Part shown: piece after piece, positions 25,152 to 33,619 of the stretch
Layout of the letters: every line of letters begins with the position of its first letter
How positions within the stretch are numbered: the stretch's first letter is position 1
From: Thalassobaculum_A sp040219615
GTDB lineage: Bacteria; Pseudomonadota; Alphaproteobacteria; Thalassobaculales; Thalassobaculaceae
Assembly (NCBI RefSeq): GCF_040219615.1
Contig: NZ_JAVJSE010000016.1
Coordinates: forward strand, 45,016-109,015
DNA length: 64,000 nucleotides
Reading direction: 5' to 3'
Notes under the pieces: generated by a model
The model's database searches: none
Told to the model about the DNA's origin: nothing
What the model saw: only the letters and a program-made list of their open reading frames with translations
Translations under genes and position numbers: made by a program

Positions 25152-25714
25152 CCGACACGACCGGGAACCGCAGGCGTGCCGGCCGGATGCCGGGCGAGCT
25201 GTCGCACGACGCCCTGATCGACCGGATCCTGCGGGTCGACCATGCCGGCGAGTTCGGCGCCCAGCGGATCTACGAGGGCCAGCTGGCGGTGCTCGGCAAA
25301 CACCCCAGCGCCAAGACCATCCGCCACATGAAGGAGCAGGAGGACCGCCACCTGGCGGCCTTCGAGCGGCTGATCCGCGAGCGCCGGGCGCGGCCGACGG
25401 TGCTGCACCCGCTGTGGCACGTCGCCGGTTTCGCGCTCGGCGCCGGCACCGCCCTGATGGGCGAGAAGGCGGCGATGGCCTGCACGATCGCCGTCGAGGA
25501 GGTGATCGACGACCACTACCGCCGGCAGGCCGAGTCGCTCGGGCCGGACGAGGCCGAACTGAAGGCGACCATCGAGGAATTCCGCGCCGAGGAGGCCGAG
25601 CACGCCGAGATCGGCCGCGAGCACGGCGGCGAGGACACCGTGGGCTACCCGGTGATGCGGGCGGCGATCCGGGCCGGCTCGCGGATGGCGATCTGGCTGA
25701 GCGAGCGGTTCTGA
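25148..25714 (+). CDS. coq7: 5-demethoxyubiquinol hydroxylase, diiron Coq7 type
   Basis: A 188-residue diiron monooxygenase that adds the C6 hydroxyl of ubiquinone. The ferritin-like four-helix bundle carries the iron ligands in DHAGEFGAQRIYEG, the ExxH of EQEDRHLAAF, the Glu of AVEEVIDDHY, and EEFRAEEAEHAEIG. The length matches bacterial Coq7. Translational overlap with dsbB is notable because DsbB uses ubiquinone as its electron acceptor. The start ATG at 25148 is fixed by the ATGA junction. Confidence 0.95.
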   Translation: MTDTTGNRRRAGRMPGELSHDALIDRILRVDHAGEFGAQRIYEGQLAVLGKHPSAKTIRHMKEQEDRHLAAFERLIRERRARPTVLHPLWHVAGFALGAGTALMGEKAAMACTIAVEEVIDDHYRRQAESLGPDEAELKATIEEFRAEEAEHAEIGREHGGEDTVGYPVMRAAIRAGSRMAIWLSERF

Positions 25715-25739
25715 GGGTTCGGCGGTGGCCGGGCAGGGG

Positions 25740-26252
25740 ATGCTGATCGTCCTGAGCGGCCTGCCCGGCACCGGCAAGACCACCCTGGCCCGCGAACTGG
25801 CGCGGCGGCTGGACGCCGTGCATCTGCGCATCGACAGCATCGAGACCGCCTTGGCGCGGTCGGTCCTGCGCATCCGATCCGCGGAGGATGCCGGTTACGT
25901 GGTTGCCTATGCCGTGGCCGAGGACAATCTGCGTCTCGGCCACGCGGCCATCGCCGACTCCGTCAACCCGATCGAACTTACACGCAGCGCATGGCGGGAC
26001 GTGGCGGCGCGTGCCGGGTGCGACGTCGTCGAGGTCGAGGTGGTGTGCCCGGACACGGCCGAGCACCGCCGCCGGGTCGAGGAGCGGACGGCTGACATCG
26101 AAGGGCAGCGGGTGCCGAGTTGGGCGGACGTCACGGCCCGACACTATGAGCCGTGGACCGTAGACCGCGTGGTGGTCGACACCGCGGCTGACACCGTCGA
26201 CGATTGCGCGAGTGACGTCCTGGAGCGGTTGAGGAATTCGAACGGGCGATAG
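25740..26252 (+). CDS. P-loop kinase-like ATPase (AAA_33 / Zeta-like)
   Basis: A 170-residue P-loop NTPase that resembles small-molecule or nucleotide kinases. Walker A is LSGLPGTGKTTLARELARRL. RIDSIETAL follows as a substrate/lid region, and a DSVNPIELTRSAWRDVA block lies where relatives place Walker B. The C-terminal part has VCPDTAEHRRRVEERT, a typical lid motif of the family. The substrate is unknown. The ATG at 25740 has a GCAGGGG ribosome site. A GTG five codons upstream is also possible. It ends 13 bases from the convergent tctA stop. Confidence 0.85.
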   Translation: MLIVLSGLPGTGKTTLARELARRLDAVHLRIDSIETALARSVLRIRSAEDAGYVVAYAVAEDNLRLGHAAIADSVNPIELTRSAWRDVAARAGCDVVEVEVVCPDTAEHRRRVEERTADIEGQRVPSWADVTARHYEPWTVDRVVVDTAADTVDDCASDVLERLRNSNGR

Positions 26253-26264
26253 TCCTGACGGGAT

Positions 26265-27761
26265 CTATCTACCGGCCCGCTGCCGCACCCCCATCCACCA
26301 TGCCGAGCCCACCGCCAGCACCAGCAGTGCCAGCGCGACCGGGTGCTCGAGCAGCCTGGCCGGGTCGCCGCCGGTGATGCTGAGGCTTTGGCTGAGCGAC
26401 AGCTCGAAGCGGGGGCCCAGGAAGAACGCGATGACGAACACCACCACCGAATACCCGGTGGCGGTCATAGCCAAGCCGATGCCGGCGAACACCAGCATCA
26501 CCCAGACCCCGATCAGGTCGCCGGTCGAGAGATACACCCCGACGGTGCACAGCAGCAGGGCGGCCGGGAACACCACCGATTCCGGCGCCGCCACCACTCG
26601 CGCCCACAGCCTGAGGCCGAGCTGGCCCATCCAGAGGTTCACGAAGTTGGCCATCAGCATGGCGCCGAACAGGCCGTAGATCAGCCGGCCCTGGCTCTCG
26701 AACAGCAGCGGGCCGGGCTGGATGCCCTGGATCATCAGGGCGCTGATCACCAGGGCGGCGCCGATGCTGCCGGGGATGCCGAGGCTGAGCAGCGGGATCA
26801 GGTTGGCGCCGACCACGGCGGAATTGGCGCTCTCGGTGGCGGCGATGCCGTGCAGGTTGCCCTTCCCGAAGCTCTCCGGCTCGGACGACGCCTGGCGGGC
26901 CGAGGCGTAGCTCATGAACGCCGCCGCGGTCGAGCCGATGCCCGGCATCGCGCCCAGCACCGTGCCGATGACGGCGCCGCGCAGCATGGTGGCGCGGCAG
27001 CCCCAGTATTCGGCCCAGGACACCCGCGCGTCGGCCGGGTCCTGGGCGTCCGGGATCGCCACCGCCGGCCGGGCGGCGCCGCGCATGGCGGCCAGCCGGC
27101 GCAGGATCTCGGCGACCGCCAGGGTGCCGATCGCCACCGGCGCCAGCGGCAGGCCGTCGTAGAGCGCGAACTGACCGAAGATCAGCCGCGGCGTGCCGTG
27201 CTCCGGGTCCAGGCCGACGGTGGCGCACAGCAGGCCGAAGGCGGCGGCGGCCAGCCCCCTGGTCATCGACTCGCCGACCAGCCCGGCGATCACCGAGAAC
27301 GCGAACAGGATCAGGCAGAACACCTCGACCGGGCCCATGTACAGCGCCACCGCGGCCAGCGGCGCCGACACCGTGATCAGCACGATGTCGCTGAAGGTGT
27401 CGCCGGTGACCGAGGCGTACAGCGCCATCTTGGTGGCCTTCAGCGGCTTGCCCCGCTGCGCCAGCGGGAAGCCGTCGAGCGCGGTGGCGGCCGCGTCCGG
27501 GGTGCCCGGGGTGTTGATCAGCACCGCCGGGATGGCGCCGCCGAACAGCCCGCCCTTGTTGACCCCCATCAGGAAGGAGATGGTGGCCAGCGGGCTCATC
27601 ACGAAGGTGAAGGGCACGGCGATCGCCATGGCCATGACCGGGCCGATGCCGGGCACGGCGCCGACGAACTGCCCGACCGCGACACCGGCGACCACGTACA
27701 GCAGATTGACCAGGGTCAGGGCGTCGCCGAGGCCGGCGAGAACGGTGTCGAAGTCGGGCAT
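26265..27761 (-). CDS. tctA: Tripartite tricarboxylate transporter, large membrane subunit
   Basis: A 498-residue protein with about 11-12 helices, the translocating subunit of a TTT-family importer. Signature blocks are QFVGAVPGIGPVMAMAIAVP (the G-x-x-P-G-x-G motif), KGGLFGGAIPAVLINTPGTPDAAAT, and its internal repeat GAMPGIGSTAAAFMSYASA with LLSLGIPGSIGAALVISALM. It is the last gene of a marR-tctC-tctB-tctA transcript, four bases behind tctB. Family members import citrate, dicarboxylates or aromatic acids; the substrate is not evident here. Confidence 0.95.
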   Translation of the reverse strand: MPDFDTVLAGLGDALTLVNLLYVVAGVAVGQFVGAVPGIGPVMAMAIAVPFTFVMSPLATISFLMGVNKGGLFGGAIPAVLINTPGTPDAAATALDGFPLAQRGKPLKATKMALYASVTGDTFSDIVLITVSAPLAAVALYMGPVEVFCLILFAFSVIAGLVGESMTRGLAAAAFGLLCATVGLDPEHGTPRLIFGQFALYDGLPLAPVAIGTLAVAEILRRLAAMRGAARPAVAIPDAQDPADARVSWAEYWGCRATMLRGAVIGTVLGAMPGIGSTAAAFMSYASARQASSEPESFGKGNLHGIAATESANSAVVGANLIPLLSLGIPGSIGAALVISALMIQGIQPGPLLFESQGRLIYGLFGAMLMANFVNLWMGQLGLRLWARVVAAPESVVFPAALLLCTVGVYLSTGDLIGVWVMLVFAGIGLAMTATGYSVVVFVIAFFLGPRFELSLSQSLSITGGDPARLLEHPVALALLVLAVGSAWWMGVRQRAGR

Positions 27762-27765
27762 CGCG

Positions 27766-28188
27766 TCAGCCCGGCAGGCCGCGGCCGAGCAGGCCGGCCA
27801 CCACGACCCAGACCGCCGCCGGCACAGCGCCGGCGCCGACCGCCAGCCACAGCGGCCGGCGCTCGCCCAGCCAAAGCATCAGCACCAGCACCATGACCGG
27901 CGCCACCCACACGAAGCCGAGCCGGCCCATGGCCCAGACCGCGGCGGCGGTGTAGCCGAGATACAGCAGGGCGCGGGCGGTCGCGCGCCGGTCCGGGCCG
28001 CCGCCGCCACGGCCGGTCGCCGCCTGCATCAGGCCGAGCAGCAGCAGGGCGGCGGCCGCCAGGCTCGGCAGGGTCTCCGGCCGCACCCAGCCGTAGTCGA
28101 CCGCCTCGACCTGGTCCGGGATGACGAACAGCAGCAGCGCGAGGCCGAGGCCGGCGACCGCAAGGCCGGACAGTCGATCGAGGGTCAT
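27766..28188 (-). CDS. tctB: Tripartite tricarboxylate transporter, small membrane subunit
   Basis: A 140-residue protein with four helices (GLAVAGLGLALLLFVI, LPSLAAAALLLLGLMQA, ARALLYLGYTAAAVWAMG, VMVLVLMLWLGERRPLW). It has the size and topology of TctB subunits, which are poorly conserved in sequence. The call depends on that topology and on the position between tctC and tctA. The 142 bases upstream of it contain an inverted-repeat element. Confidence 0.88.
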   Translation of the reverse strand: MTLDRLSGLAVAGLGLALLLFVIPDQVEAVDYGWVRPETLPSLAAAALLLLGLMQAATGRGGGGPDRRATARALLYLGYTAAAVWAMGRLGFVWVAPVMVLVLMLWLGERRPLWLAVGAGAVPAAVWVVVAGLLGRGLPG

Positions 28189-28224
28189 GCCGGTCTCCCG
28201 AAGGTTTGCAGCGGTCGCAGCCGA

Positions 28225-28312
28225 CCCTTCGCGGCCCCGCCGTCGCGGGGCACCCCGGGGCGATAGGGAAACTCTGTCGCCCTGAGGTGCGAGCGCAGCG
28301 AGCCGCGAAGGG
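28225..28312. repeat. Intergenic inverted-repeat element within the tct operon
   Basis: Perfect 11-bp arms, CCCTTCGCGGC (28225-28235) and GCCGCGAAGGG (28302-28312), enclose about 66 bases. Inside are smaller dyads, including GGCGA/TCGCC at 28259-28281. The right side carries a CCTGAGGTGCGAGCGCAGCG segment of a type often seen in alphaproteobacterial intergenic repeats. It separates tctC from tctB and could form a cruciform or mRNA stem that tunes the binding-protein to membrane-subunit ratio. Confidence 0.65.
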
Positions 28313-28330
28313 CCGGGTTGGGCGCCCCCG

Positions 28331-29269
28331 CTACTGGCCGAACAGCACCGTCACGCTGCCGATGCCGTCCTGCATCATTTTTGCGGTTCCGTCGGGTCCC
28401 CGGTTGTCGACGTCGGCGTGGAAGGCGTTGGCGACCAGCTTGCGCACGGTGTCGGAGGTGATCGCGGCATCCAGCGCGCCGGCCAGCGCCGCTTTGGCGT
28501 CGGCCGGCAGACCGGCCGGGGCGGCGAAGTAGAACCACGGGTCGACCGCCAGGTCGTAGCCCTGCTCGCGCAGGGTCCGGGTGTCGGGCGCGTAGGCGTG
28601 CCGGTCGCCGGTGGCGCTGGCCAGCATCTTCAGGGCGCCGGTCTTCAGGTACTCGATATGCGCGCCGGCCGCGAAGGACGCCACCACATGCCCGCCCAGC
28701 AGGTTCTGGATCATCTCGGCCGAGCTCTTCGAGGAAACCGGGCGGATGCCGGCGTCGTCCTGCTTGTTGACGGCGCGCAGGATCAGCTCCTGCGGCTTGG
28801 CGTCGAAGGCGACCGGCGCGCCGCCGTTGGCCTTGGACCAGGCGACCAGCCCGGCGAGGTCGTCGAACGGCGCGTCGGCCCGGGCGACGATCGCCACCTG
28901 GGCGCGGGTGACGGTGGCCAGGTAGTCGAAGCTGTCGAGCTTGAACGGCAGCTTGTCGCCGCGCAGCACCAGGTTGATCAGCACCGGCATGCTGACCCCC
29001 ATGCCGACGGTCAGGCCGTCGGGCGCGGCGGCGCCGACCCCGGTGAACATCGCCACCCCGCCGCCGCCGGGCTTGTTCTCGGCGATCACGTCCCAGCCGG
29101 TCTGCTTCTCCATCTCGGCGGCGATCGCGCGCCCCATGGTGTCGGTCTCGCCGCCCGGGCCGAAACCGATCTCCAGCTTGACCGGACCCGAGGGCTTCCA
29201 GTCGGCCTGGGCGGGCAGCGCCGCCGAAAGCGCTGCCGTCAGTGCGAAAGTCAGTGCTGCCAGTCTCAT
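28331..29269 (-). CDS. tctC: Tripartite tricarboxylate transporter substrate-binding protein
   Basis: A 312-residue periplasmic receptor of the Bug/TctC family. The signal peptide (RLAALTFALTAALSAALPAQA) is followed by VKLEIGFGPGGETDTMGRAI and WDVIAENKPGGGGVAMFTGV, the two conserved ligand-site loops. NLLGGHVVASFAAGAHIEYL and LRALREQG-like TLREQGYDLAVDPWFYFAAPAGL come later. The Asp and Gly pattern fits carboxylate binding. Its ATG overlaps the stop of the upstream marR by four bases, so regulator and receptor are translationally coupled. Confidence 0.94.
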   Translation of the reverse strand: MRLAALTFALTAALSAALPAQADWKPSGPVKLEIGFGPGGETDTMGRAIAAEMEKQTGWDVIAENKPGGGGVAMFTGVGAAAPDGLTVGMGVSMPVLINLVLRGDKLPFKLDSFDYLATVTRAQVAIVARADAPFDDLAGLVAWSKANGGAPVAFDAKPQELILRAVNKQDDAGIRPVSSKSSAEMIQNLLGGHVVASFAAGAHIEYLKTGALKMLASATGDRHAYAPDTRTLREQGYDLAVDPWFYFAAPAGLPADAKAALAGALDAAITSDTVRKLVANAFHADVDNRGPDGTAKMMQDGIGSVTVLFGQ

Positions 29270-29802
29270 GTCCTGCTCCCCTGTCCCGGCGCCGGGTTGC
29301 CCGGAGCGGTCTCCGGCCGGTCGCCCGATTTCTGGTCGTCGATACGGATGGCGGCGGCGCGCGCGACCGTGCGGGCACCGTCCAGGAAGCCTGCGAGCAC
29401 GGCCGGTGCCAGGCAGCCGTCCAGCAGCGCCTTGCGGTCGGCCATGGTGGGGGCGATCCGCCGGTACAGGTCCAGGCCGTCCGGCGTCAGTTCGAAGTGC
29501 CGGACCCGCCGGTCGTCGCCGGCCTGCTCGGCCCGCACCAGCCCGCGCCGCTGCATCGCCGCCAGGGTGCGGCTGACCTGGGCCTGCGCCATGGCGACCT
29601 CGGCCACCAGGTCCTTCTGCGGCATCCGGCCGTGGATCCGCAGCATCAGCAGGATGCGCCACTCGACGATCGACGAGCCGCGGGCCTCCAGCGCCGTGCC
29701 CATCTGGGCCTTCAGCGCCCGGAACAGCCGCTCGACCGCGACATGCACCAGGCTGGCGGCGTCCGGAATGTCGTCGAGCCGCAGGGGATCGGCCCTGTTC
29801 AT
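29266..29802 (-). CDS. MarR-family regulator coupled to the tct operon
   Basis: A 178-residue winged-helix regulator: EARGSSIVEWRILLMLRIHG, then RMPQKDLVAEVAMAQAQVSRTLAAM as the DNA-reading region and a wing with GDDRRVRHFELTPDG. A Pro/Gly-rich tail of about 30 residues extends to the overlap with tctC. It heads the transport operon, so autorepression with induction by the transported acid or its metabolite is likely. The start at 29802 (MNRADP) is chosen. An alternative ATG at 29853 abuts the AT-rich palindrome at 29846-29861, which is more likely promoter. Confidence 0.88.
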   Translation of the reverse strand: MNRADPLRLDDIPDAASLVHVAVERLFRALKAQMGTALEARGSSIVEWRILLMLRIHGRMPQKDLVAEVAMAQAQVSRTLAAMQRRGLVRAEQAGDDRRVRHFELTPDGLDLYRRIAPTMADRKALLDGCLAPAVLAGFLDGARTVARAAAIRIDDQKSGDRPETAPGNPAPGQGSRT

Positions 29803-29845
29803 CGCATCACGCAATCGACCCCCGACCGTCCATGGCAAGGCATTG

Positions 29846-29861
29846 TATATCAAGTTATATA
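29846..29861. promoter_or_regulatory. Candidate operator/promoter of the marR-tct operon
   Basis: TATATCAAGTTATATA is a near-perfect dyad in one of the most AT-rich spots in the window. On the minus strand it ends in TATACAAT, which could act as a -10 element. It lies 44 bases upstream of the chosen marR start, so the regulator probably binds here. The protein-site match is inferred. Confidence 0.55.
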
Positions 29862-29991
29862 TTTATCGTCGTACCCCTGCAATCGCGGGTTGGTCCGAAC
29901 CGGCGATCGTTGTTCGAAAACATCCACATGAATTGGATCCGTGCAGATCGATTGTCATCGAGACAAAGAATCAATTGCCCGCGTAGAGCGT

Positions 29992-30003
29992 CGGATATAT
30001 CCG
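29992..30003. promoter_or_regulatory. Palindrome upstream of the class V aminotransferase gene
   Basis: CGGATATATCCG, a perfect 12-bp palindrome 32 bases before the aminotransferase ATG. The 233-base divergent region between it and marR is unusually AT-rich, so several regulatory sites may lie there. This site differs from the one next to marR. Confidence 0.45.
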
Positions 30004-30035
30004 CCGGTCGGACATGACGGCCACGGACAACGACC

Positions 30036-31181
30036 ATGACTGCAATTCCGCCGCAGAGGCACCTGTTCGATATTCCGGAAGATGTCGTGTATTTGAACTG
30101 CGCGTACAACTCGCCGATGCTTCGGTTGTCCGCGGATCGGCTGGCGGAGGGCGCGTACCGCAAATGCCATCCCTGGAACCGCTCGCCGGCGAGCTTCTTC
30201 GACGAAGCCGAGGACTTCCGCGCGGCCGTCGCCGGGACGCTCGGCGCCCCGGCGGATTGCGTCGCCATCGTGCCGTCGGCGAGCTACGGCCTGTCGGCGG
30301 CGGCGCGGGCCCTGGAACCGCACGTGCCGGACGGCCGCGAGATCCTGCTCGTGGAGAACGCGTTTCCGAGCAACGTCTTTCCCTGGCTCCGTCTCGCCGA
30401 GGCCACCGGCGGCCGGGTCGTGACCGTGCCGACCCCGCCGGACCTCGACTGGACCGTGGCGGTCCTGGACCGGATCGGCGTGCGCACGGCGGTCGTCGCC
30501 CTCGCGCAGTGCCACTGGACCAACGGCGCGTGGTTCGATCTCGAGCGGATCTCCGACGCGGCACGGGCCGTCGGGGCGGTGCTGGCGCTCGACGCGACGC
30601 AGTCGCTCGGCGCGGTGCCGCTCGACTTCGATCGCATCCGCCCGGATTTCTGCGTGGCGGCGGGCTACAAATGGCTGCTTTGCCCGTATGGCCTCAGCCT
30701 CATGTATGTGGACCCGAGGTGGCACGACGCCCGGCCCCTGGAGGAATCCTGGCTGGCACGGACCGGTGCCGAGGACTTCGCGGCCCTGGCGAACTACTCG
30801 CATACCTACCAGGCCGGCGCGCGCCGCTTCGACGTCGGCCAGAAATCCGTGCCGACGCTGCTGCCGGGCGGTATCGCGGCACTGCGGCAGCTCGGCGACT
30901 GGGGCGTGGCGGCGGTGGCGGAGAGCCTGCGGGGGATCAACCGGTCGATCGTCGAGGCGATGTCGGGGTTTCCCCTGGCACCGCTGCCCGAGGCCGTGCG
31001 GGCGCCGCATCTGCTCGGTTTCACCGCCGAGGCGAGGCTGCCCGACGACCTGCTGGCACGGCTGGCATCCGAGAAGGTGTATGTCAGCCGCCGCGGAGCG
31101 TCCCTGCGGTTCGCGCCGCACTTGCATGTGACGCCGAACGACCTCGACCGCCTGCGGACGGCGATGTCGAAGGTGCTCTGA
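30036..31181 (+). CDS. Class V aminotransferase-fold PLP enzyme
   Basis: A 381-residue fold-type I PLP enzyme of the cysteine desulfurase/isopenicillin-N-epimerase group. The PLP lysine is in FCVAAGYKWLLCPYG. The aspartate that pairs with the pyridine nitrogen is in LALDATQSLGAVP, and the phosphate-binding SASYGLSAAARAL loop lies near residue 85. QKSVPTLLPGGIAAL is typical of class V members. The reaction (epimerase, lyase, desulfurase or transaminase) cannot be told from sequence. It is divergent from the marR-tct operon, so its substrate may be related to the imported acid. Confidence 0.9.
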   Translation: MTAIPPQRHLFDIPEDVVYLNCAYNSPMLRLSADRLAEGAYRKCHPWNRSPASFFDEAEDFRAAVAGTLGAPADCVAIVPSASYGLSAAARALEPHVPDGREILLVENAFPSNVFPWLRLAEATGGRVVTVPTPPDLDWTVAVLDRIGVRTAVVALAQCHWTNGAWFDLERISDAARAVGAVLALDATQSLGAVPLDFDRIRPDFCVAAGYKWLLCPYGLSLMYVDPRWHDARPLEESWLARTGAEDFAALANYSHTYQAGARRFDVGQKSVPTLLPGGIAALRQLGDWGVAAVAESLRGINRSIVEAMSGFPLAPLPEAVRAPHLLGFTAEARLPDDLLARLASEKVYVSRRGASLRFAPHLHVTPNDLDRLRTAMSKVL

Positions 31182-31193
31182 GCCTGCGGGGCG

Positions 31194-31796
31194 TCAGAAC
31201 GCCGGCAGCGTTGCCACCGCCGGGCGGCCGGCGTCGTCGTCCTGGTCCAGCTCGATGTCCCAGTACAGGTAGTCGCGCCAGCTCTCGTGCAGGTAGTTCG
31301 GCGGGAAGCCGCGGCCGGCGTCCTGCAGGTCGTAGGCGGTCGGCTGGCGCGGGCTGTATTGCGGGATCATGCCGATGTCGCGCGGCATGCGGTTGCCCTT
31401 GCGCAGGTTGCAGGCGCCGCAGGCGGTGACCACGTTCTCCCAGCTCGTGCGGCCGCCGCGCGAGCGCGGCACCACGTGGTCGAAGGTCAGGTCCTGGGTC
31501 GGGAACCGGTGGCCGCAGTACTGGCAGGCGAAGCGGTCGCGCAGGAACACGTTGAAGCGGGTGAAGGCCGGCCGGCGCGACTGGTGGACATACTCCTTGA
31601 GCGCGATCACGCTCGGCAGCTTCATCTCGAAGCTGGGGCTGCGCACCACCGTCTCGTAGTTCGAGACGATGTTCACCCGGTCCAGGAACACCGCCTTGAC
31701 GGCGTCCTGCCAGGACCAGAGCGAGAGCGGGAAATACGACAGCGGCCGGAAGTCGGCGTTGAGGACAAGCGCAGGAGCGTTGTCCGGCCCCGTCAC
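31194..31796 (-). CDS. HNH endonuclease family protein
   Basis: A 200-residue protein with a central HNH nuclease domain. A zinc pair in FACQYCGHRFP, the HNH core LTFDHVVPRSRGGRTSWENVV and a second zinc pair TACGACNLRKGNR are in the expected order. The N-terminus (ALVLNADFRPLSYFPLSLWSW) is the conserved front of a stand-alone HNH group widespread in alphaproteobacteria. That group is often chromosomal and of unknown biological role, not a restriction enzyme. No methyltransferase or mobile element lies beside it. Confidence 0.93.
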   Translation of the reverse strand: MTGPDNAPALVLNADFRPLSYFPLSLWSWQDAVKAVFLDRVNIVSNYETVVRSPSFEMKLPSVIALKEYVHQSRRPAFTRFNVFLRDRFACQYCGHRFPTQDLTFDHVVPRSRGGRTSWENVVTACGACNLRKGNRMPRDIGMIPQYSPRQPTAYDLQDAGRGFPPNYLHESWRDYLYWDIELDQDDDAGRPAVATLPAF

Positions 31797-31974
31797 CGCG
31801 TCGTCTCCCGGGTCGGGAGTTGCGCGCGGTGATCGCGGCCGCGATGCCCGGGGCTAGGGCGACTCGTCGAGTGTTGCGGCCGGTGCCGCCACAACATCTT
31901 GACTGTCAGCTCCTCGTTCATGGCGTCGATCGCTTCCGTAGCGGGAGTTTTCGATGCGGTCGTGACGTCTGTAT

Positions 31975-31988
31975 AACTACATGTTGTT
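31975..31988. promoter_or_regulatory. Imperfect palindrome in the HNH-esterase gap
   Basis: AACTACATGTTGTT pairs with itself at 12 of 14 positions. It lies in an AT-rich stretch 179 bases upstream of the HNH start and 45 bases after the esterase stop. On the minus strand TTATACAG nearby could be a -10 element for the HNH gene. The rest of the 236-base gap shows no gene. Confidence 0.35.
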
Positions 31989-32032
31989 ACAGTTTTATGC
32001 GTGCCGCAAGGCCTCGTGCAGGCCTGCTCCAG

Positions 32033-32686
32033 TCATACAGAAAGCACGTGCTTGAGGAAACCCAGGCCGAGCCGCAGGCCGTCCTGGTCGATGCCGTGGG
32101 CGAGGCCGGGGCGGGCGAAGGTCTCCACCGGGATTCCGGCCGAGGACAGCACCTGCTCGGCCGCCGCCATCGCCTGGAACGGCACGATCTGGTCGTCGGT
32201 GCCGTGCACCAGCATCACCGGCGGCCTGGCGGTCGCCTCGGCGGCCAGGGTCGCGGCCCCCATCAGCGCCCCGGAATAGCCCAGCACCCCGGCCACCGGC
32301 GCCGGCCGTCGGGGCGCGGTGTAGAGCGCGGTCATGGTGCCCTGGCTGAACCCGACCAGTGCCAGCCGGTCCGGGCCGAGGCCGTGGCGTTCCAGCTCGC
32401 GATCGACGAAGGCGTTGACGATCGGGGCGGCGGACTGCACCCCGGCCAGCATCGTCTCCGGCCGGCGATCCTGCAGGCTGAACCACTGGTAGCCGTAGGG
32501 GGCCATGTCGCAGGGTTCCGGCCCGTTCGGCGCCACGAAGGCGACGCCCGGCAGCAGCGGCGCCCACATCGGCGCGATGCCGATCAGGTCGTTGCCGTCG
32601 GCGCCGACGCCGTGCAGCATCACCACCAGTGCCGTGGTCTCGCCGCCGTCATGGGGGCCGAAGCGCGGGCCGTCGAGTTCGATCAT
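32033..32686 (-). CDS. Phospholipase/carboxylesterase family alpha/beta hydrolase
   Basis: A 217-residue serine esterase of the YtpA/EstB acyl-protein-thioesterase-like family. The oxyanion region is LVVMLHGVGADGNDL, the nucleophile Ser is in LALVGFSQGTMTAL, the Asp in MLVHGTDDQIVPF and the His in PGLAHGIDQDGL. The length matches the family, and there is no signal peptide, so it is cytoplasmic. It is divergent from gluQ with 68 bases between the starts. Confidence 0.93.
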   Translation of the reverse strand: MIELDGPRFGPHDGGETTALVVMLHGVGADGNDLIGIAPMWAPLLPGVAFVAPNGPEPCDMAPYGYQWFSLQDRRPETMLAGVQSAAPIVNAFVDRELERHGLGPDRLALVGFSQGTMTALYTAPRRPAPVAGVLGYSGALMGAATLAAEATARPPVMLVHGTDDQIVPFQAMAAAEQVLSSAGIPVETFARPGLAHGIDQDGLRLGLGFLKHVLSV

Positions 32687-32754
32687 CCTGGTCTTCCCCT
32701 GCCTTCGAGTCGCCGGACGGTACCCGGCGCGCCTGTCTCTGTCATCATGCCGCC

Positions 32755-33609
32755 ATGCCCGACCGCTCCGAGACCGTCGTCAGCCGCTTCGCCCCCAGCC
32801 CGACCGGGCTGCTGCATCTCGGCCACGCCTACTCGGCGATGCTGGCATACGACGCCGCGCACGCCGCCGGCGGCCGCTTCGTCCTGCGCATCGAGGACAT
32901 CGACAGCGGGCGCTGCCGCGCCGAATTCGTCGACGCCCTCGAGCAGGATCTGGCCTGGCTGGGCCTCGACTGGGAGCGGCCGGTGCGCCGGCAGTCCGAA
33001 CACATGGACGACTACCGGGCGGCGCTCGACCGGCTGCAGGCGATGGACCTGCTGTACCCCTGCTTCCTCAGCCGCAGGGAACTCGACGCCGCGCTGTCGG
33101 CACCGCATTTCCGGGCGATGCGCGGGCCCGAGGGGCCGGCCGTGGTCGACGCCGACCGGCTGCTGCCGGCAGCCGAGCGGGCGGCCCGGATGGCGGCGGG
33201 CGAGCCCTATGCGCTGCGCCTGCGCATGGCGGCGGCGCTCGCGCTGGCCGGACCGCTGACCTGGCAGGACGAGGGCCACGGGACGCAGGCGGCCGACCCG
33301 GCGGCGTTCGGCGACGTGGTGCTGGCCCGCAAGGACATCCCGACCAGCTATCACCTGGCGGTCACCGTCGACGACGCGCTGCAGGGGATCACCCTGGTGG
33401 TGCGCGGCGAGGACCTGTTCCAGGCCACCCATGTGCACCGGCTGCTGCAGGCGCTGCTCGGCCTGCCGACCCCGCGCTATCGCCACCACCGGCTGCTGAC
33501 CGATTCCGAGGGCCGACGCTACGCCAAGCGCGACCGGGCGCTGACCCTGCGGGCCCTGCGCGAGGCCGGCCGCACGCCGGCCGATGTGCGGGCGATAGTG
33601 GGGCTTTGA
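32755..33609 (+). CDS. gluQ: Glutamyl-Q tRNA(Asp) synthetase
   Basis: A 284-residue truncated glutamyl-tRNA-synthetase paralogue that glutamylates queuosine at the wobble base of tRNA-Asp. The class I HIGH region is SRFAPSPTGLLHLGHAYSAM. EDIDSGRCR and DDALQGITLVVRGEDLF are family blocks, and the KMSKS position reads YAKRDRALTL. The anticodon-binding domain of true GluRS is absent, as it should be. The ATG at 32755 begins right at the conserved N-terminus. Confidence 0.95.
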   Translation: MPDRSETVVSRFAPSPTGLLHLGHAYSAMLAYDAAHAAGGRFVLRIEDIDSGRCRAEFVDALEQDLAWLGLDWERPVRRQSEHMDDYRAALDRLQAMDLLYPCFLSRRELDAALSAPHFRAMRGPEGPAVVDADRLLPAAERAARMAAGEPYALRLRMAAALALAGPLTWQDEGHGTQAADPAAFGDVVLARKDIPTSYHLAVTVDDALQGITLVVRGEDLFQATHVHRLLQALLGLPTPRYRHHRLLTDSEGRRYAKRDRALTLRALREAGRTPADVRAIVGL

Positions 33610-33619
33610 CCTACGCCCG

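Noticed and set aside
31194..31796. HNH protein as part of a restriction or phage module
   Set aside because: No methyltransferase, integrase or terminase lies nearby, and the N-terminus matches a common chromosomal HNH group.
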